From Tenodera sinensis (Eukaryota > Arthropoda > Insecta > Mantodea > Mantidae): DNA of 64,000 bases. Position 1 is the first letter of the stretch. Each line of letters opens with the position of its first letter. A model generated the notes under the pieces. It saw only the letters and a program-made list of their open reading frames with translations. It made no database searches and was not told the DNA's origin. Made by a program: the position numbers and the translations under genes. Positions 46,901-61,900 of the stretch are shown piece by piece. The stretch is from assembly GCA_030765045.1 (NCBI GenBank), contig CM060970.1:51794076-51858075 (forward strand), in the 5' to 3' direction.

Positions 46901-49900
46901 GATTTACTAAACATAAAAAAATACCTTCAAGTGGCAGTATTTGAACCTTGGACCTTTAGCACTAAAGGCCAACGTGCACACTGTTGTGCTGCGAGAGCAA
47001 GACACTTCGTGCACAGTGGTACAAAACAGTCATATCGGCTAAAATTGATATGTTGCGATTCAATGGGCAGAGTTTATGGCATAACATGTAAAACGGCAGA
47101 ACTGCATAACTTCTCAATCTGCAGGATGAGATAGCTCACACTGTATAATTTATTCACCATTTGATTTCACTACAGAAATTGTGGTCTCATTTTTTACAAT
47201 AAACAAGAAAGGGTGCCAGGACAGCTCAGTGGTTTCATTTGCGCCTTATATGCTGAGGATTTGTGATTCGATTCTCAGGTCTGGGTGGCAATTTTAAATT
47301 AGCTCTATTCAAGTCTTCATCTCTGACTATCTCATGTAAAGTATCTCCAAGGCCCATCTGTTAATACTTGATGCATCTCATGTGCTCTTTCAATCTGGTT
47401 TCTGTATTCCTCTTAGTTTTTCCTATATAAATGTATATATACATAAATAAAATAAAATAAACAAACCTGTTAGATTCCTGTCAGGCAAGGACCTCCTACC
47501 CCCTATGGTCAATGTCTCTTCTATTTCTAATACTTAAATTGTTTTATTTCAGTTTGAAGAGCTCCAGCGTCAAAAAGAGGCAGAAGAAAGAAGACGATTT
47601 CCATTGGAACAGAGACTGAAGCAGTATATTGTTGGTCAAGAGGGTCCAATTGCAACTGTTGCTTCAGGTAGAAGTATATGGCAACACATATGCAGCATAT
47701 GAGTCATTCCACATCAAATCGCACAAAATATGGCAAAAAGTGAACTTGATCTCTCAGATTTCCTTGAAATGTTTTGTTTTGAAACAAAGTATATTTGACC
47801 CGTGTTTCTTCGTTTTATAAAAAAAAATTTATTTTGGCAGATATTAATGTTTGAAATGTCCCAAAAATTGCGCGCTCCTTACTCTTTGATCAATCATACC
47901 TCCGATTGTAATGAAGCAAATTACTTGATCTTTGGCTCAAATTAAAGAAAAATCGCAGTATTTTATGAGGTATTTATTAGAACATTTTATTAATTATTAT
48001 TAATATTATATCTTATATGATTAAAGTTTTAAAGTTAGATAAATTCGACCGTTTAAAAATCTGGAAAAAAAAAACTAAAAATACAATGAAGTTTATTCAA
48101 TATTCTCAGAAAAAATCAAAATGGAGTCTCTAATAGTTCAGTTGTAATTAACTTACTTGCAAAAAAGTGCAACGGACATGCATGGCAGCGTTGATAGCTA
48201 CCGTAACCTCGCACAATTGGCACATTCCATTGTGTCAACTGTCAACTGCTTGAGGTTCCATGAACGTTACAACAGTACATTAAGGAGAACACTGCTAGCT
48301 GACACTATTTATATGTACACTATTAGCATCTTCATACTGTTTTTAAAATATGCATTTTAAACTGATGTTTACATACAATACAAAACTTTAAATTTCTACT
48401 CGTCTACCTCCTTCTTCGAAAGAAAATTGTTTCACTAAAGCTTCAGTTTTTGACAAAGGAATGAATGAGTGTAATTTTAAAGCACAGCTGGACCCTCATT
48501 CTTGGCCCCTGACCTTGACTGGAAGTCCTGTAGGCAAACCCATAGCTTTTGCCTGTTTCATCAGCTCATATTGTATAATTCTGCGAATGAAACCATGCAC
48601 AACTTGGTGAGGGAGGGGAAAGGTAGTGATGTCTGCATGATCTGAGACAGTCCTTGCTAATTCACAGGTGCCTTTTAGTGCAGTGTGCAGTTGAAGACAT
48701 AGGTCTTTGCAATAAAGAGTGAATATAGGGAATTTGTGAGACATTGATCATAGCGTAAATCAATTATGCCACCTGTATGTTCTAAATTAGGGACCAAAAC
48801 ATTACACAGTCAGAGTAGAGAAATTATTTCAAATGTATGGACGTACATGAAGGAAGAAGCTAAAAGCAAAGAACTGCTTACATCAGAAGATTTTTTCAAA
48901 AAATTCAAAAGTTCAAAAGCACGCGTCAGATGCCACAGGAGTATCAGAAAGAAGGTACATTGTGGAGATATTTTTCTGCATGGACTGTACTGCCTTAGTA
49001 AGAAGAAGTTATCTGAGCATACCTGATTCACCAATTCGCATGCTGTCTACAGTCACCTGGCTTGTTACTTGCTTTCAAGGGGCCAAGAATGGCGAATCCA
49101 GCTGTACAAACGGATCTGTACTTTATGTCGTCCGTGAGCACTTGCAGGCCTCCAGAAAACAATTGTAGCAAATGGACTAATGCAAGCTCCATAGTTTTCA
49201 GCATCTTAATTTTATATATAAAATGTCAGGGAATACGTGTGTATTATTAATTAACTCACCTTTTAAATTAAATTACATTGATTTAAATTCTATTTTTGGT
49301 TTTACAAAATATACCATCAAAAAAACAGTCCAAAATTTGTGTGTAATAATGATTGGTCGAAAGTTGTTAAAAGGGTTGTATTTAACCTTTCCAGTGCGCC
49401 AAACCCCAACTCTCAACTGTATATGGCCTTAGAGTAACAAGTGATTTTATATTACGGTGCACGCAGAAATTGCTTAATTTCTAATAGCCATAACTAAGCA
49501 AGTAATTTAAAATATGGAAATAAAAAAATACAGGTCTCCTTATTTGATGCCTATTATTCATAAAAAAATTTTGAACCTCCTACAAAAAGTCGTGTTTTAC
49601 GGGTGTGCGATTTGACGTGGATTGACCCATATTTGTCTGACATATTGATAAAAGCTATTAGTGTAATCTGTTCTTCTGCAAGGAACCAAAACTTATTGCT
49701 AAAATCAGGGTTTTGGTTAGGAAATTAAAACTACTGTACTCAGGTTCGGTTCCCAGCTGGAAGGGTATGGATTTTTCTTCAAAGAGGATTATTATCCATT
49801 CTCCCTATAGTCTGGAAGTGTGAATGTGTGTGTGAGTTTAATGTAATAAGTTACTCCAAAGTAATGGAAACCCAAAGTTAAAAACCACTGTTAAGCAAAT

Positions 49901-52900
49901 GAACACATTGCTGTTGAGCAATTGAGGGGGTCAGAGCAATAGTGATCTAACCCATCTTTTCTAAATATGGAGAAAAACTGAGTTAAAGTTAAACACACAC
50001 CTGGTTCTTTTTAGGATGAGGAAAAGCTCATTTGAGTCATATTGATTGTTCACTAATACTTTCTCAGCTTATTAAATCACAATGCACTGATCAGTGCTAA
50101 GATATTTTTGATAACAGATTTTGTGGTGTGCTGCTAATCTTTTTCCTCTGAGGGAAAATATTAGGAGCTTCAATGTAATAATAAGGAATGGGTTTTGGTC
50201 TAAACCATATATTGGGAAGATAGTTTGTATGAAAACCTAACAGATGGCCTCAATATTGCCAATTGTGTATCAGGGAGGATTAAACCACTGTTGCGCTGAC
50301 CCCCTCAATTGATCCAAGAGGTCAAAGCTGCTATATGATCTTTAATGTTAAAGGTAACATATAAATGGAACATTAAAAAAAATTATTTTTACACATATGT
50401 GGATAGCATGTTGCAAAGTCATGATTTCATAACTTTTAGATAAAAGCTTTATATTGGCTAAATAAATTTTAGCTTAAATCATGGTTATAAATTAGTTGAT
50501 TTTTTCTGTTGTTTCAGCAATAAGACGAAAAGAAAATGGTTGGTATGATGAAGAACATCCACTTGTTTTCCTTTTTTTGGGATCTTCTGGAATTGGTAAA
50601 ACAGAACTAGCTAAACAGCTTGCTAACTACATACACAAGGGTAAACCTACAGGATTCATTCGGCTGGATATGTCTGAATACCAGGAAAAGCACGAGGTAC
50701 TAACTTTTATTTTATTTATTTATTTCACAATTTGCCCATATACGCTCCATACTTGGCTCTATAAGACAACTGATTGTACTAAAAGTAATATATAGTAGGT
50801 CATAGTGAATATCGGTAGCATTATTTTTATAACTGATATTTGTAAATATGTATGTATATATAATTTTACTAGAATCTATTTGTTATATATAACATGTAAA
50901 CTACACTGACGTTGTCTATTGCTGTAACAGGCCTAATGACAATAAAATCTATTATTATTATTCATATTAAGCAAGAGCTGTATCCAGGGCAGTATGCATA
51001 ACATTTTTGGATTGGTGGTAATTAACATATAAACTAATAAAGTTTGCAGAATAAATTTATAGTAATGCAATTTTGGCTCATTTAAATACACTACTGTAGT
51101 GGATATCCTAAATATTGCTTTAATTTCTTTTTAAATGTGGACAGCTTTGATACAGTTATCTCTGTGGTATTTTCTATTTATTCTTGACATTTCCAAAATC
51201 AACTATTTCAGACTGTTAAGTAACTATTATTCACCCTATATTCTAAAGAACTTTTTTTGTCTGGCTATTTTAACCATTAACATAAATTAATAGTAAACAT
51301 TTCTTTTGAAAACGAGATTTTATTTAAGTGCTCTAAAAGGAAGAAAATAAACTTTAAATTAAATCAAATCCATCAATTTATTACATTACACAATTTATAT
51401 GATACAAAAGCTTGTCACGAGAATTTACTTATTTTATAAAAAGCATTATTTTTTTTCCTTAGAATTACTTATATCAAGATCAAGTTACATATTGTATTCT
51501 TGTTTATATCGGATGGTATAATATTATTTAAACATATACTGTAATTTTTTTTTTAGTACAGTTTATTGTATTTGTATTCTTCTCAGCAAGCCCTTTAATA
51601 CATAAAGATGATTACACAAAAAGAGTGGATAAGTTTTTACAAAATCAAGAATACAAAGAAATTTCCAAGGACCCCTTAAGATCCCACATAGTAGCGGTAC
51701 AGAAAATAATTCAAGAGAGCAAGATTATCCCAGATAATACAAAGTATAAGTTAATACAGAGCAACCCAGTGTTACCAAAATTGTATTATTTACCGAAAAT
51801 TCACAAAAAAGATGATAGTATGAGACCTATCATTAGTAACATAGATACAGCAACATTATTTGGCTAAATGGCTTATAAATAAATTAAATTCCACAGAAAG
51901 ATTTCAATCATTGAGCATAAAGGCATTTTAACCAAAACTGTTCAGAGGCATTTTTGAGTAAACATAAAATTTTGAAGCATAGGTCTCATACAACCAATTG
52001 TAAGTTGCCCTTGGAGCATTTATCTCTGATGCCAGATTCCCTTTGTGGTCTACTGGGAAAAATATGAATCGGTTGGAGAATTTTATGTCATACTGGCAGG
52101 TTGTCATAGTAGCTTAATGGTTAGGATAGCTGCACGTAAAGTGGAAGGTCTATGGTTCAAATCCTGGCTGTGGCATTGGATTTTTCAATTCTGATTCTAC
52201 CTCTCAAACATTGCCCACACATTGCTTGTGTCTTTAAAAACATCAGCATTAAGCTGTTGGCATAAATAAATAATAATTACAATCATCTTTTATTTTCTTG
52301 AGGGTAGAAACTTCTTTAACAGCTTTTTAACATTTAAATTTCTCAGTTTTTTATTATAAAAATCTGTATTAAAACCATTAATTACCATATGTTGATAATG
52401 TGTTTGTACTCTATGTTAAATTCTTACATTTTAAGGGGTTTGTTTATTAACCTATAAAGTATTAAAAACAGCAAATTTGAGTGAAAAAGTATTAAAACAA
52501 ATTTTTCAAATGTAATAATCAGTATGAGTAGATTTTCTATAAATGCCAAAGTTCAATATATTGTTATGCTCTATTATCCTTAAATCTAAGAACGGAGGCA
52601 ACCGTTATTTTCAGTATACAAAGTGAATTTTATGGCTTTGACTTGTAAATTTAAAAGTTTTAAGGCATTGTTTATATGTTTCTCAGGAACAAAAGCAAAA
52701 TGTGATCTCCATATCTGTACCAGGTTTTAAAAATTAAAGGGAATTCTTTAGTGATTTGTATTTTAAAATAGCTCATGAAATGATTAGCAAGAAATGATGA
52801 AAGTGGACCACCTATTACCAAGTAAAATGTTTGTTGAAAGAAATTTCCATTAAAACTGAAAAAATTCTGATCCAGACAAAAATTGATATCAACCAGAACA

Positions 52901-55900
52901 ATTACAAGCTGGAATTTATTTACTTTGTTATACTTTATTTGCTTCTTTACCATTATTATTAAGAATTATATATCTTTACAGTAATTTCAATTATTTAGTT
53001 TTCGTAGTTTATAAGAGAGATTTTATGAATTTTGTAAGCTTTACAAAATCATCCATTAGTTCATTTAATTCTATAGAACTTCACCAATTTTCCAAAAACA
53101 TCACAAGCTTTTCTCTAGGAATGCTAGGAAATATAGCAGTTCTTCCATCATCGATACCACTTCACTGTTAATAGCTTCAAGTTTTTTCATCATATTGTTT
53201 TTTACCACGTCTGTGCCATATTTGCTAAGTTTGTTAATCCCCATATCTTCACAAATAGTTTCTTGATCTCCTGCTCTCCCGCTCTCCCATACATATCTCA
53301 TAGTAATACAATAAAACCTGCCTAAAACAGCACATGATCATTCCGGTAATATTTTTCCGTTTTCACAGGTTTCCATCTTACAAAGGGTTGTATTTTAGTA
53401 AAACAAAGTACAAAAAATATAATTGTATAGAATTAAACTGAAGGAATACTTTAAAATAAAATTCTGTAAATAAAAAATAGGTTCAATTGTATATTTTGCT
53501 GTACTTTCAACTTACATGTCATACATAATTGCAGTTTCTCCATTAGTTTCCTTTCCCCAACATATCCGTCCAAGTGCACTGTCGCGACTTCTTCACAAGA
53601 GAAAGCTCTATGATCCCCTTTGCATCCTGCATCAACTCCAGGAGTTCTGGAACATTCTTGGAAGCTGCAAATTCCTAAATATCACTCACAACAAATAATG
53701 CTTCTCTAAAAGTGCAGATTTTTGACTCCCTTTCGTTGGCTTCATCATCGTTCATTCCTTCCATAACTTCATAATGCTATTTCCAGCAGCAATATCTGCT
53801 GCACTTTGAATGTCTTCAGCAAGTTCGTTATCAAAGCACGTAACTATGTATTAAGCATAAGGAAAATCTGTCTTAGGTTATTTATGCAAATGGTTCCAGA
53901 AAAACTATCCCATTTCCACGTTAGGCAGTTTTGTGGTTTAGGGTGTTATTTAACATAGGAAATAACTCCATTCCGAGATTTATTTTCCAATTCTCCAGGT
54001 TCCCAGTATATAGGGGGCCCGTTTTAGTCAGGTTTTACTGTGTAAACGCCAACAAGAGAGCTTCTGTTTTTATTCCTGGATATTGTAATAGATTTAGAAT
54101 TCCTATCATGACTTTAAATACTTGAATGAAATATATTTTTTGACTACTTTTCCAGGTAGCAAAACTTATTGGAGCACCTCCTGGATATGTTGGCCATGAT
54201 GATGGAGGTCAGTTGACAAAACGGCTCAAGAAATGCCCTACAGCGGTTGTTCTGTTTGATGAAGTGGATAAAGCTCATCCAGATGTCTTGACAGTTCTTT
54301 TGCAATTGTTTGATGAGGTTTGTAAATTCCAGCTACACATAAGTAAGGAACAAAAAAATGAATTGTAGAAGGGGAATAGAAGCAATTAGTAGGTTTATTA
54401 GTACATAGCCTGGGAGACCAAAAACAATTAGCAATACAATGTAAGTCCATTTCTAAAATGCTAATAAAATGTGGTAACCATAAACAGGAGGAGGACATTA
54501 AGTGGTCAGTATGCGGCTTATAAATCCAGGGAACACATGTTCAGGTCTCAGTTAAGATGCAAGTTTTTCTACGAGGGCCGTTCAGAAAGTAACCTCCGGT
54601 TGATTGCAAAAAATTCACCAAGTTAAATAAAAATATTTTAATATATACATCTTACAACTACATCTTTGCACTATTTTTCTACATAGTTTCGATAACGATT
54701 GAGGCACTTATCGTATCTGTTCACAAGCTTTGAAATTCCTTCTGCATAAAAATCACCCGCTTGTGCCTGGAGCCAGCCTGTGACCGCATCTTTGAGCTCT
54801 TCGTCGTCATCAAACCGCTGGGACCCGAGCCATTTCTTCATATGCATGAAGAGGTGATAACCGCTTGGTGCCAGATCTGGGCTGTAAGGTGGATGGTTGA
54901 CAACGTCCCACTTGAAGGACTCAAGAAGGGCTGTTGTTCTGCGAGCAGAGTGAGGACGGGCGTTATCGTGCAAAAAAACGATACCGGAAGTCAGCATACC
55001 ACGGCGTTTGTTTTGTATAGCCCGTCGTAATTTTTTTGGTGTTTCACAGTACACGTCTTGATTAATGGTCATCCCACGTTCCATGAATTCAACCAACAAC
55101 ACCCCTTTTGCATCCCTAAACACCGTTGCCATCAATTTTCGGGAAGAAAAATCTTGCCGGGCTTTTATTGGTTTAGTAGGCGAATTTGAATGTGCCCACA
55201 TCTTTGATTGTTCTTTTGTCTCAGGGTTCACGTACTTAATCCAGGTTTCGTCCCCGGCCACGATTCTGTTTAACAATGGTTCACCTTCGTCCTCATAACG
55301 TGACAGAAAGTCTAATGCAGAGGCCATTCTTTGAGTTTTGTGGTAGTCGGTAAGAATTTTGGGCACCCATCGTGCACAGAACTTACGGTAACCCAATCTT
55401 GCTGTCACTATCTCGTACAGGAGAGTCTTAGAAATCTGTGGAAAATTAGTAGACAACTCCGACATTGTGAAACGTCGGTTTTCACGAACTTTTGCATCAA
55501 CTGTCTGAACGAGTTCGTCCGTCACCAATGATGGTCTACCACTCCTCTCTTCATCATGAACGTTTTCTCGTCCACTTTTAAATAAACGTACCCATTCACG
55601 GACCACTCCTTCACTCATAACTCTTGGTCCGTACACGGCACAAAGCTCACGATGAATAGCTGCTTCAGAATATCCTTTGGCTGTAAAAAACCTTATAACA
55701 GCACGCACTTCACATTTGGCGGGGTTTTCTATTGCAGCACACATTTCAAACGGCCACAAACACTAAACTAGCGCAGGTACGACGTTCACTCGACCACGGC
55801 TTGATGCCGACTGACCTGCTGTGTGCGTGAATGCACAGATGGCGTCGCTACTCCCCCCACTACCCGCACTGTGACAGATTGGAGGTTACTTTCTGAACGG

Positions 55901-58900
55901 CCCTCGTATAATTAGGGTCATTCCATACCTCATATATTCTAGGAAGCAGTTGAGTGTATTTGTGTGTTGTGTGGGTGGGGAGTGGGTGGATGTGGATGGG
56001 TATGTGGGGGCGATGCAAGTTGGTGGTTGGTTTTTTCTTTCTGTTTCTCTGTTTCTGGGATATAAGTTTTCCTTTAATTCACAGAGGGTGTAAGTTTTTC
56101 TTTAATTCAGATCACCTTCTCATGGTTTAGAAAGAAGGATATAGATATGTGGGGTTTAAGTGGAGTAATTTCCAAAGATGCAATAGATTTAAAAAAATCT
56201 GATGTGTTGCACTCATATGACTTTCTCTACTCTTGTACTAACCATTCTTACAAACTCTTATTCCTATATCTTCTTCTTTTTAATTGAGATAAACATTTGC
56301 AGAAATTATCTTATTTGCTTATTTCCTTATAGGTGGAAGGAGAATATAGGAATGCAATAGGCTTTGAGCGATAGTCAAATGTTTTAAAACTTTCTAATTC
56401 CATTCTCTTTACACGGTTAACATATAAAAAATTGAATAATGATGTTCCATTTGACAGAAGTATAAGTTCTCCAAAACTCACACAAATAATAAGGCATAGC
56501 TTTGAAATGGTTCACTCTACAAAAAAATTTATTTAGACAAATTGTGTATTTTAGCAAGATCTACATTTTTCATAAAGTAAGATTTCCAGAACATGAATGG
56601 CTCCATATTTATACTGATGGATCATTAATATCAAACCAAGATGGAGCAGGTGCTGGAGTCACATGTCACCTCTTTTCCTATTACAAATCTTTAAGTTATG
56701 GAACTACTAACTTTGATGGAGAAATTGAAGCAATTCGAATGGCCCTACAAAATCTTTTGTACAGAATTTCACATTTTCAGCAAGCAGTTATTCTCTCAGA
56801 TTCCAGGGCAGCAATTATAGCAATTACTTCCAAGTTGTCACCAAAAAACCAAACAATTATAGAATGTTGGAAAATCCTTACCCATCTAACAGCACTTCAA
56901 AAACACCTAGTCTTCCAATGGATACCAGCTCACTGTGGACTGAGTGGTAATGAGAAAGCTGATTTTCTTGCAAAAAAGGGTACTGGCAATGTGCAGAAAT
57001 CTATAGTTAATCTACCATTTTATGCAGCTAAAAGATTAGTCAACTCTGAATTCAAAAAAATTATTGAAAAATATTATTATGAAAAATCAAAAAATAAAAG
57101 ATGGGAACTACCAAACATTCAAACAGTAATTCCTGAGTATCCTCGAAAAACAGCAGTTGCAACCTTCAGATTGATTACAGGACATGATTGTCTGGCAAAA
57201 CATTTAAACAGAATTGGGATATATTCTTCACCACTTTGTCCTCTATGTGATCTGCAAGAGGAAATGGATTGAGACCACCTTCAAATATGCCCGGCCACTT
57301 CTAGTGCCCCATCCATCAGCGAAAAAATATTGGAGAGCAAGAGGATTAATGACTTCATTGTCAGAAATCCAGCATTAGCTAACAACAGCAACATCAGAAA
57401 CATAGAAGATAAAAACTATCAAGGATGTCAGCAAGTTAAAAGTTAGTGATATCCAGGAAAGAAATTGTGAATTCACATATTATCCTAAATTGTTCAACAG
57501 ATCCAGCAAAATTTTTAAGGATTATAATATAAAACTGGCTCCGCAAAACAAGTATAGGGTGAGAAATTTACTCAGTCGCACTCTAAAAAATACCACTCCA
57601 AGTATTAAGTTATCAGGAATCTATTTTGTCAACTGTGAAGACTGCCATAAAGTATATATCGGTAAAACAAAAATAAATTTGGAAACCAGAATGAAGAAAC
57701 ACATCAGAAATATCAAATACAAAGAGATAAATCAGCCATAGCTCACCACTTTTGGTGACCATTTTGTGTTAACATTTATCTAATATTTGAGAGGTAGAAT
57801 CAAAACTGAAAAACTCAATGCCACAGCTGGGACTTGAACCACAGACACTCCAGGTTCAAATCATAGCTGTGGCATTGAATTTTTCAGTTTCGATTCTACC
57901 TCTCAAACATTTCCCACTCAAGCTTGTGTTTTTAGAAACACCAACAGTAAGTTTGTTGGTATAATTATATAATAATGTATCTAATAGCTTATCAAAATGC
58001 TACAAAGAACTTTTTAAAAATAAATCCTATTTTGGTTTGTTCCAGGGTCGTTTGACAGATGGCAAGGGAAAAACCATAGAATGTAAAGATGCAATATTTG
58101 TAATGACTTCCAATCTTGCAAGTGATGAGATAGCACAACATGCTCTACAGCTGAGAAAAGAGGCTGAAGACATAGCAAGCCAAAGGTTAGAAGGGAAAAT
58201 GGGTGCGTATAATTTCGTATTACCAAAACATTTTCTGAAATTTACCCAAAGTTTTAATGTCAATAGCACAACTGTACTGAAAAAAATTCACTATACAGTC
58301 GCCGCAATGGAAATCTTTACAAGGTAATAAAAACAACAAATACCAACTTTACATGGCTTTATTTTTAACTTCTGCGTACAATTAGTACTTGGTCATATTT
58401 CCCTTAACTTTTATGACTTTCAGGAGTCTCCTAGGCATTGAGTCTGCTAGATATTCAAAATATTTTTTGTCCATTTCCACCCACAACTTCAACACTTCCT
58501 GTAGCTCCTTAATACTTGATGGTTGCAGCTCTTCTATTTTATTTTTCATTTGATTCCAAGCATTTTCTATGGGATTTAGGTCAGGAGAGTTACCAGGCCA
58601 TTGAAGTACAGGTATATTATTATCTTTCAGGAACTTTTGAACCATCTTTGTCCTATGTGCAGGGGCATCATCATGCATGAAGTACTGACACTGGTGAATC
58701 GGCCAAAATGTCAACAAATGCTGTTGCAACACTTCTAAATAGTTACTTCCCTTCATTGTGATATTCTTTGGGAGAAAGTACAAGCCACCTCTACCATAAT
58801 TACCACTAAAAGCACCCCATACCATCACACTTTTTGGATGTTTAACAGTTTTGACAGTAACCTTTGGATCATATCGTGACACATTTTTTGGCCTCCTCAC

Positions 58901-61900
58901 CATTTTGGACTTTCCTCTGACCAGTTTGAAAGTGCATTCATCAGAAAACATTACTTTACGCCAGTCCTCTGATGTCTTGCAAAAATGTATCCTTTTCTTC
59001 TGCATAGCTTCAGTCAGAAGAGGCTTCTTGGCTGCACACCGACTTGGTAAACCTAAGTCTTTTTGAAGTTGATGCTGAATGGTCCGTATTGCAACATTGT
59101 TGAGAACGTCTGGGTGATTCTTCTTTAACCCTGCCGCTGTAATCCATGGATCAGCCATCACTTCACGTTTTAGCAGACCATCAGTTCTTGTTGAAGTCTT
59201 TCTTTTACCACCTGAGCCAATTTTTCGTCTTGGTGTGTTGCCAGGTGGAAAAGATGCTGCTGCTGTTTTTAGGTCATAAATAGCTTGTCTTGAAACCTTT
59301 AGATTGGAAGCTACACGAATCACAGAGGTACCTACTTCCAATAGCGTTAAAGCACGAGTCTTCTCCTCAGAAGTGAGCTTCTTGCGTCCCATTATTTGTA
59401 TTATAATGAGAAATACACAACTTTAAAAATGGCACTTAGGTTAAAAATTTAATAACGACGACAAACTGGAAACAGAACACTCTGTACAAATACCAGAGAC
59501 TGACTGAGACCTGGCCTGCTAATAGAAGCAAGCTGCTACTGTGCACTCAAGAATCACGTGATTTGCAGCTCCGCCCGCTCCTTTGTATAGTGGCAAGAGA
59601 AGAACAAACTGAGCACATTGTCTACGTAAAGATTTTCCTTGCACTAACAATGTGAAGATTTCAATTGCGGTGACTGTATATTCTTGTTGGGTATGGAGCT
59701 TAGCAACTATTGTCTTTCATTTGAGTTTTTTTTTCTTTTTTGCACAATTTTCACTTATTATCGATGTTGGCCATGCTACATTTTACTGAATGGTTTCAGA
59801 TGCAACAATAATGTTTACAAAAAGGCAATATAACATTCATATACAGGAAACTTACATATTTTTTATGGACACAAATAAATATAACAAATATCAGCATGAA
59901 TTATCCTGGGCTTATGACTTCTGCTACAGCCGCACCCATGGATTCATCAAACTTGGCTCCTTTGACTACGGACCTAACTTTTGAGGAGAGAAAAGCCTTT
60001 CAAGGAGTTAGGCTTGGCAATTCTAGGGGTGCTCCATCACTGGAATGTTGCTTTTCATCAAATAATTCTTCACAGATTGCATTGTATTGTTTTTATTTCA
60101 CCCATAGAAACATGATGCATATGTTATAGGACACGTCAGCTTAACAATATAAAGAAAAATATTTAAGGATACATTGACAATTGCAAATGCAGATATATAA
60201 GGTTCAACACAAATTTAAAGTACAAAAAAGGCACCAAGATATATAATTATATATATGACAGATAGCACAGTGTGCCAGGGCATTGTCCTGGGGAAGGATT
60301 CAGAGGCATTCTTCCACAAATCTGATCCTCTTTATTGCACTTGGGAGTCTTCAAAACATTTTGATAATAAATCTGATTGATAGTCTGACCTGCAGGCTCT
60401 AATCAATGCAGATAGCCATCCAGATATTGGGAAAGACAATCATTGCTTTGAATTTTGATTTACTCATGCCTGTTTTCTTCTTCTGAGGATTGGGGTCTCT
60501 ACCAATACATGGATTGTTGCTTAATCTCTGAATCATATTGGAAATCCAAATTTCATCACATGTAATTAAGTTTTTGAAGCAATTGGGATTATTTTTCACT
60601 GTTTTCAAGAATGTTAATATAGCATTAATAACAGTGAAGTATTCTTCATGTTTGAGTTCAATTTTTTGAGTCACTTTATTTACACTTACCTTCACTATAA
60701 AATATTGGAAAATCTGGAACGTTTTCAAGATCATTTGATCTTATCCTCAGCTGTTGGATGACCAAAGCCAACTTCTTCCTCCTCCTCCTCCTCCTCCCTG
60801 CTGCTATGGTCCCGTTGCCAACTGGTGTTAGGAATCCAACATTTTAATACTTCGTTCAATGCCGGGAAAATCTACATTGGAAAAACTAAAAGAAATGGGA
60901 AATCAGACTAAAGGAATACCAGAAAAAAAAGCTGAAGCAAACAGAAAAGAACAAATATACATAATAAAAAACTGTAATAAAATAATAAATTTTGAATTCA
61001 CGGTATTGAACAAAGTATTGAAACTAACACCAAATGGCAGACTTTAGTAGTAGAGAGGTGAAGGAAGAAAAATTTACCTTCAGTCATGCAACGACTGAGG
61101 ATGATCTTGAAAACATTCCAGATTTTCCAACATTTTAAAGTGAAGATGAGTGTAAACAATATTACTCAAAAATCAAACTCAAACCTTAACATAGCAATTA
61201 TTATTTATTTATGCCAACAAACTTACTGTTGGTGTTTTTAAACACACAAGCCATGTGTGGGCAATGTTTGAGAGGTAGAACTGGAACTTAAAAATTCAAT
61301 GCCACAGCGGAGGATCTGTGGTTCAAATCCCAGCTATGGCATTGAATTTTTAAGTTCCAGTTCTACCTCTCATTAACACAGCAATTCACTCGATCTTCAT
61401 TCTGGGTGGATGTGAGAACTTTTGGCACCATTTTTGCACACATTTTTTAAAGACTCAGATTGTCTTGCAGCATATGTGTAACATTTTCCTTATTGATGTT
61501 CAGCAACTGTTAAAATGCTCAATCAACCGTCTTTCCAAATAATTTCAGCGGCTTTCTCCACATTCTTTTCAGCTTTCATAGTGAAAAGATGACATTTTGG
61601 ATCATCCCAAATGTTTTGCCTAACATCCTTATATTTCTTAAACCACGCAAGAATATACGTATCAGGTAGATACTGGTCACCATAAACTTCTGTCAACTTG
61701 TAAGTTTATGTGACAAGAGTTTTGGAGTTTTGAGAGAAATTTTATGTCAACATATTGTTGTACTTCAGGACCCGGTATTATTCTGGCAGAGCCCAGTTAT
61801 GATCTGCTTCTAACATTGGTCATGGCCAGGCTAACCTTTGTGCATGAGTGAGACTTTGTATGATGATAAAGGGGATTCCACAGGTCAATGCTCTTTCGCC

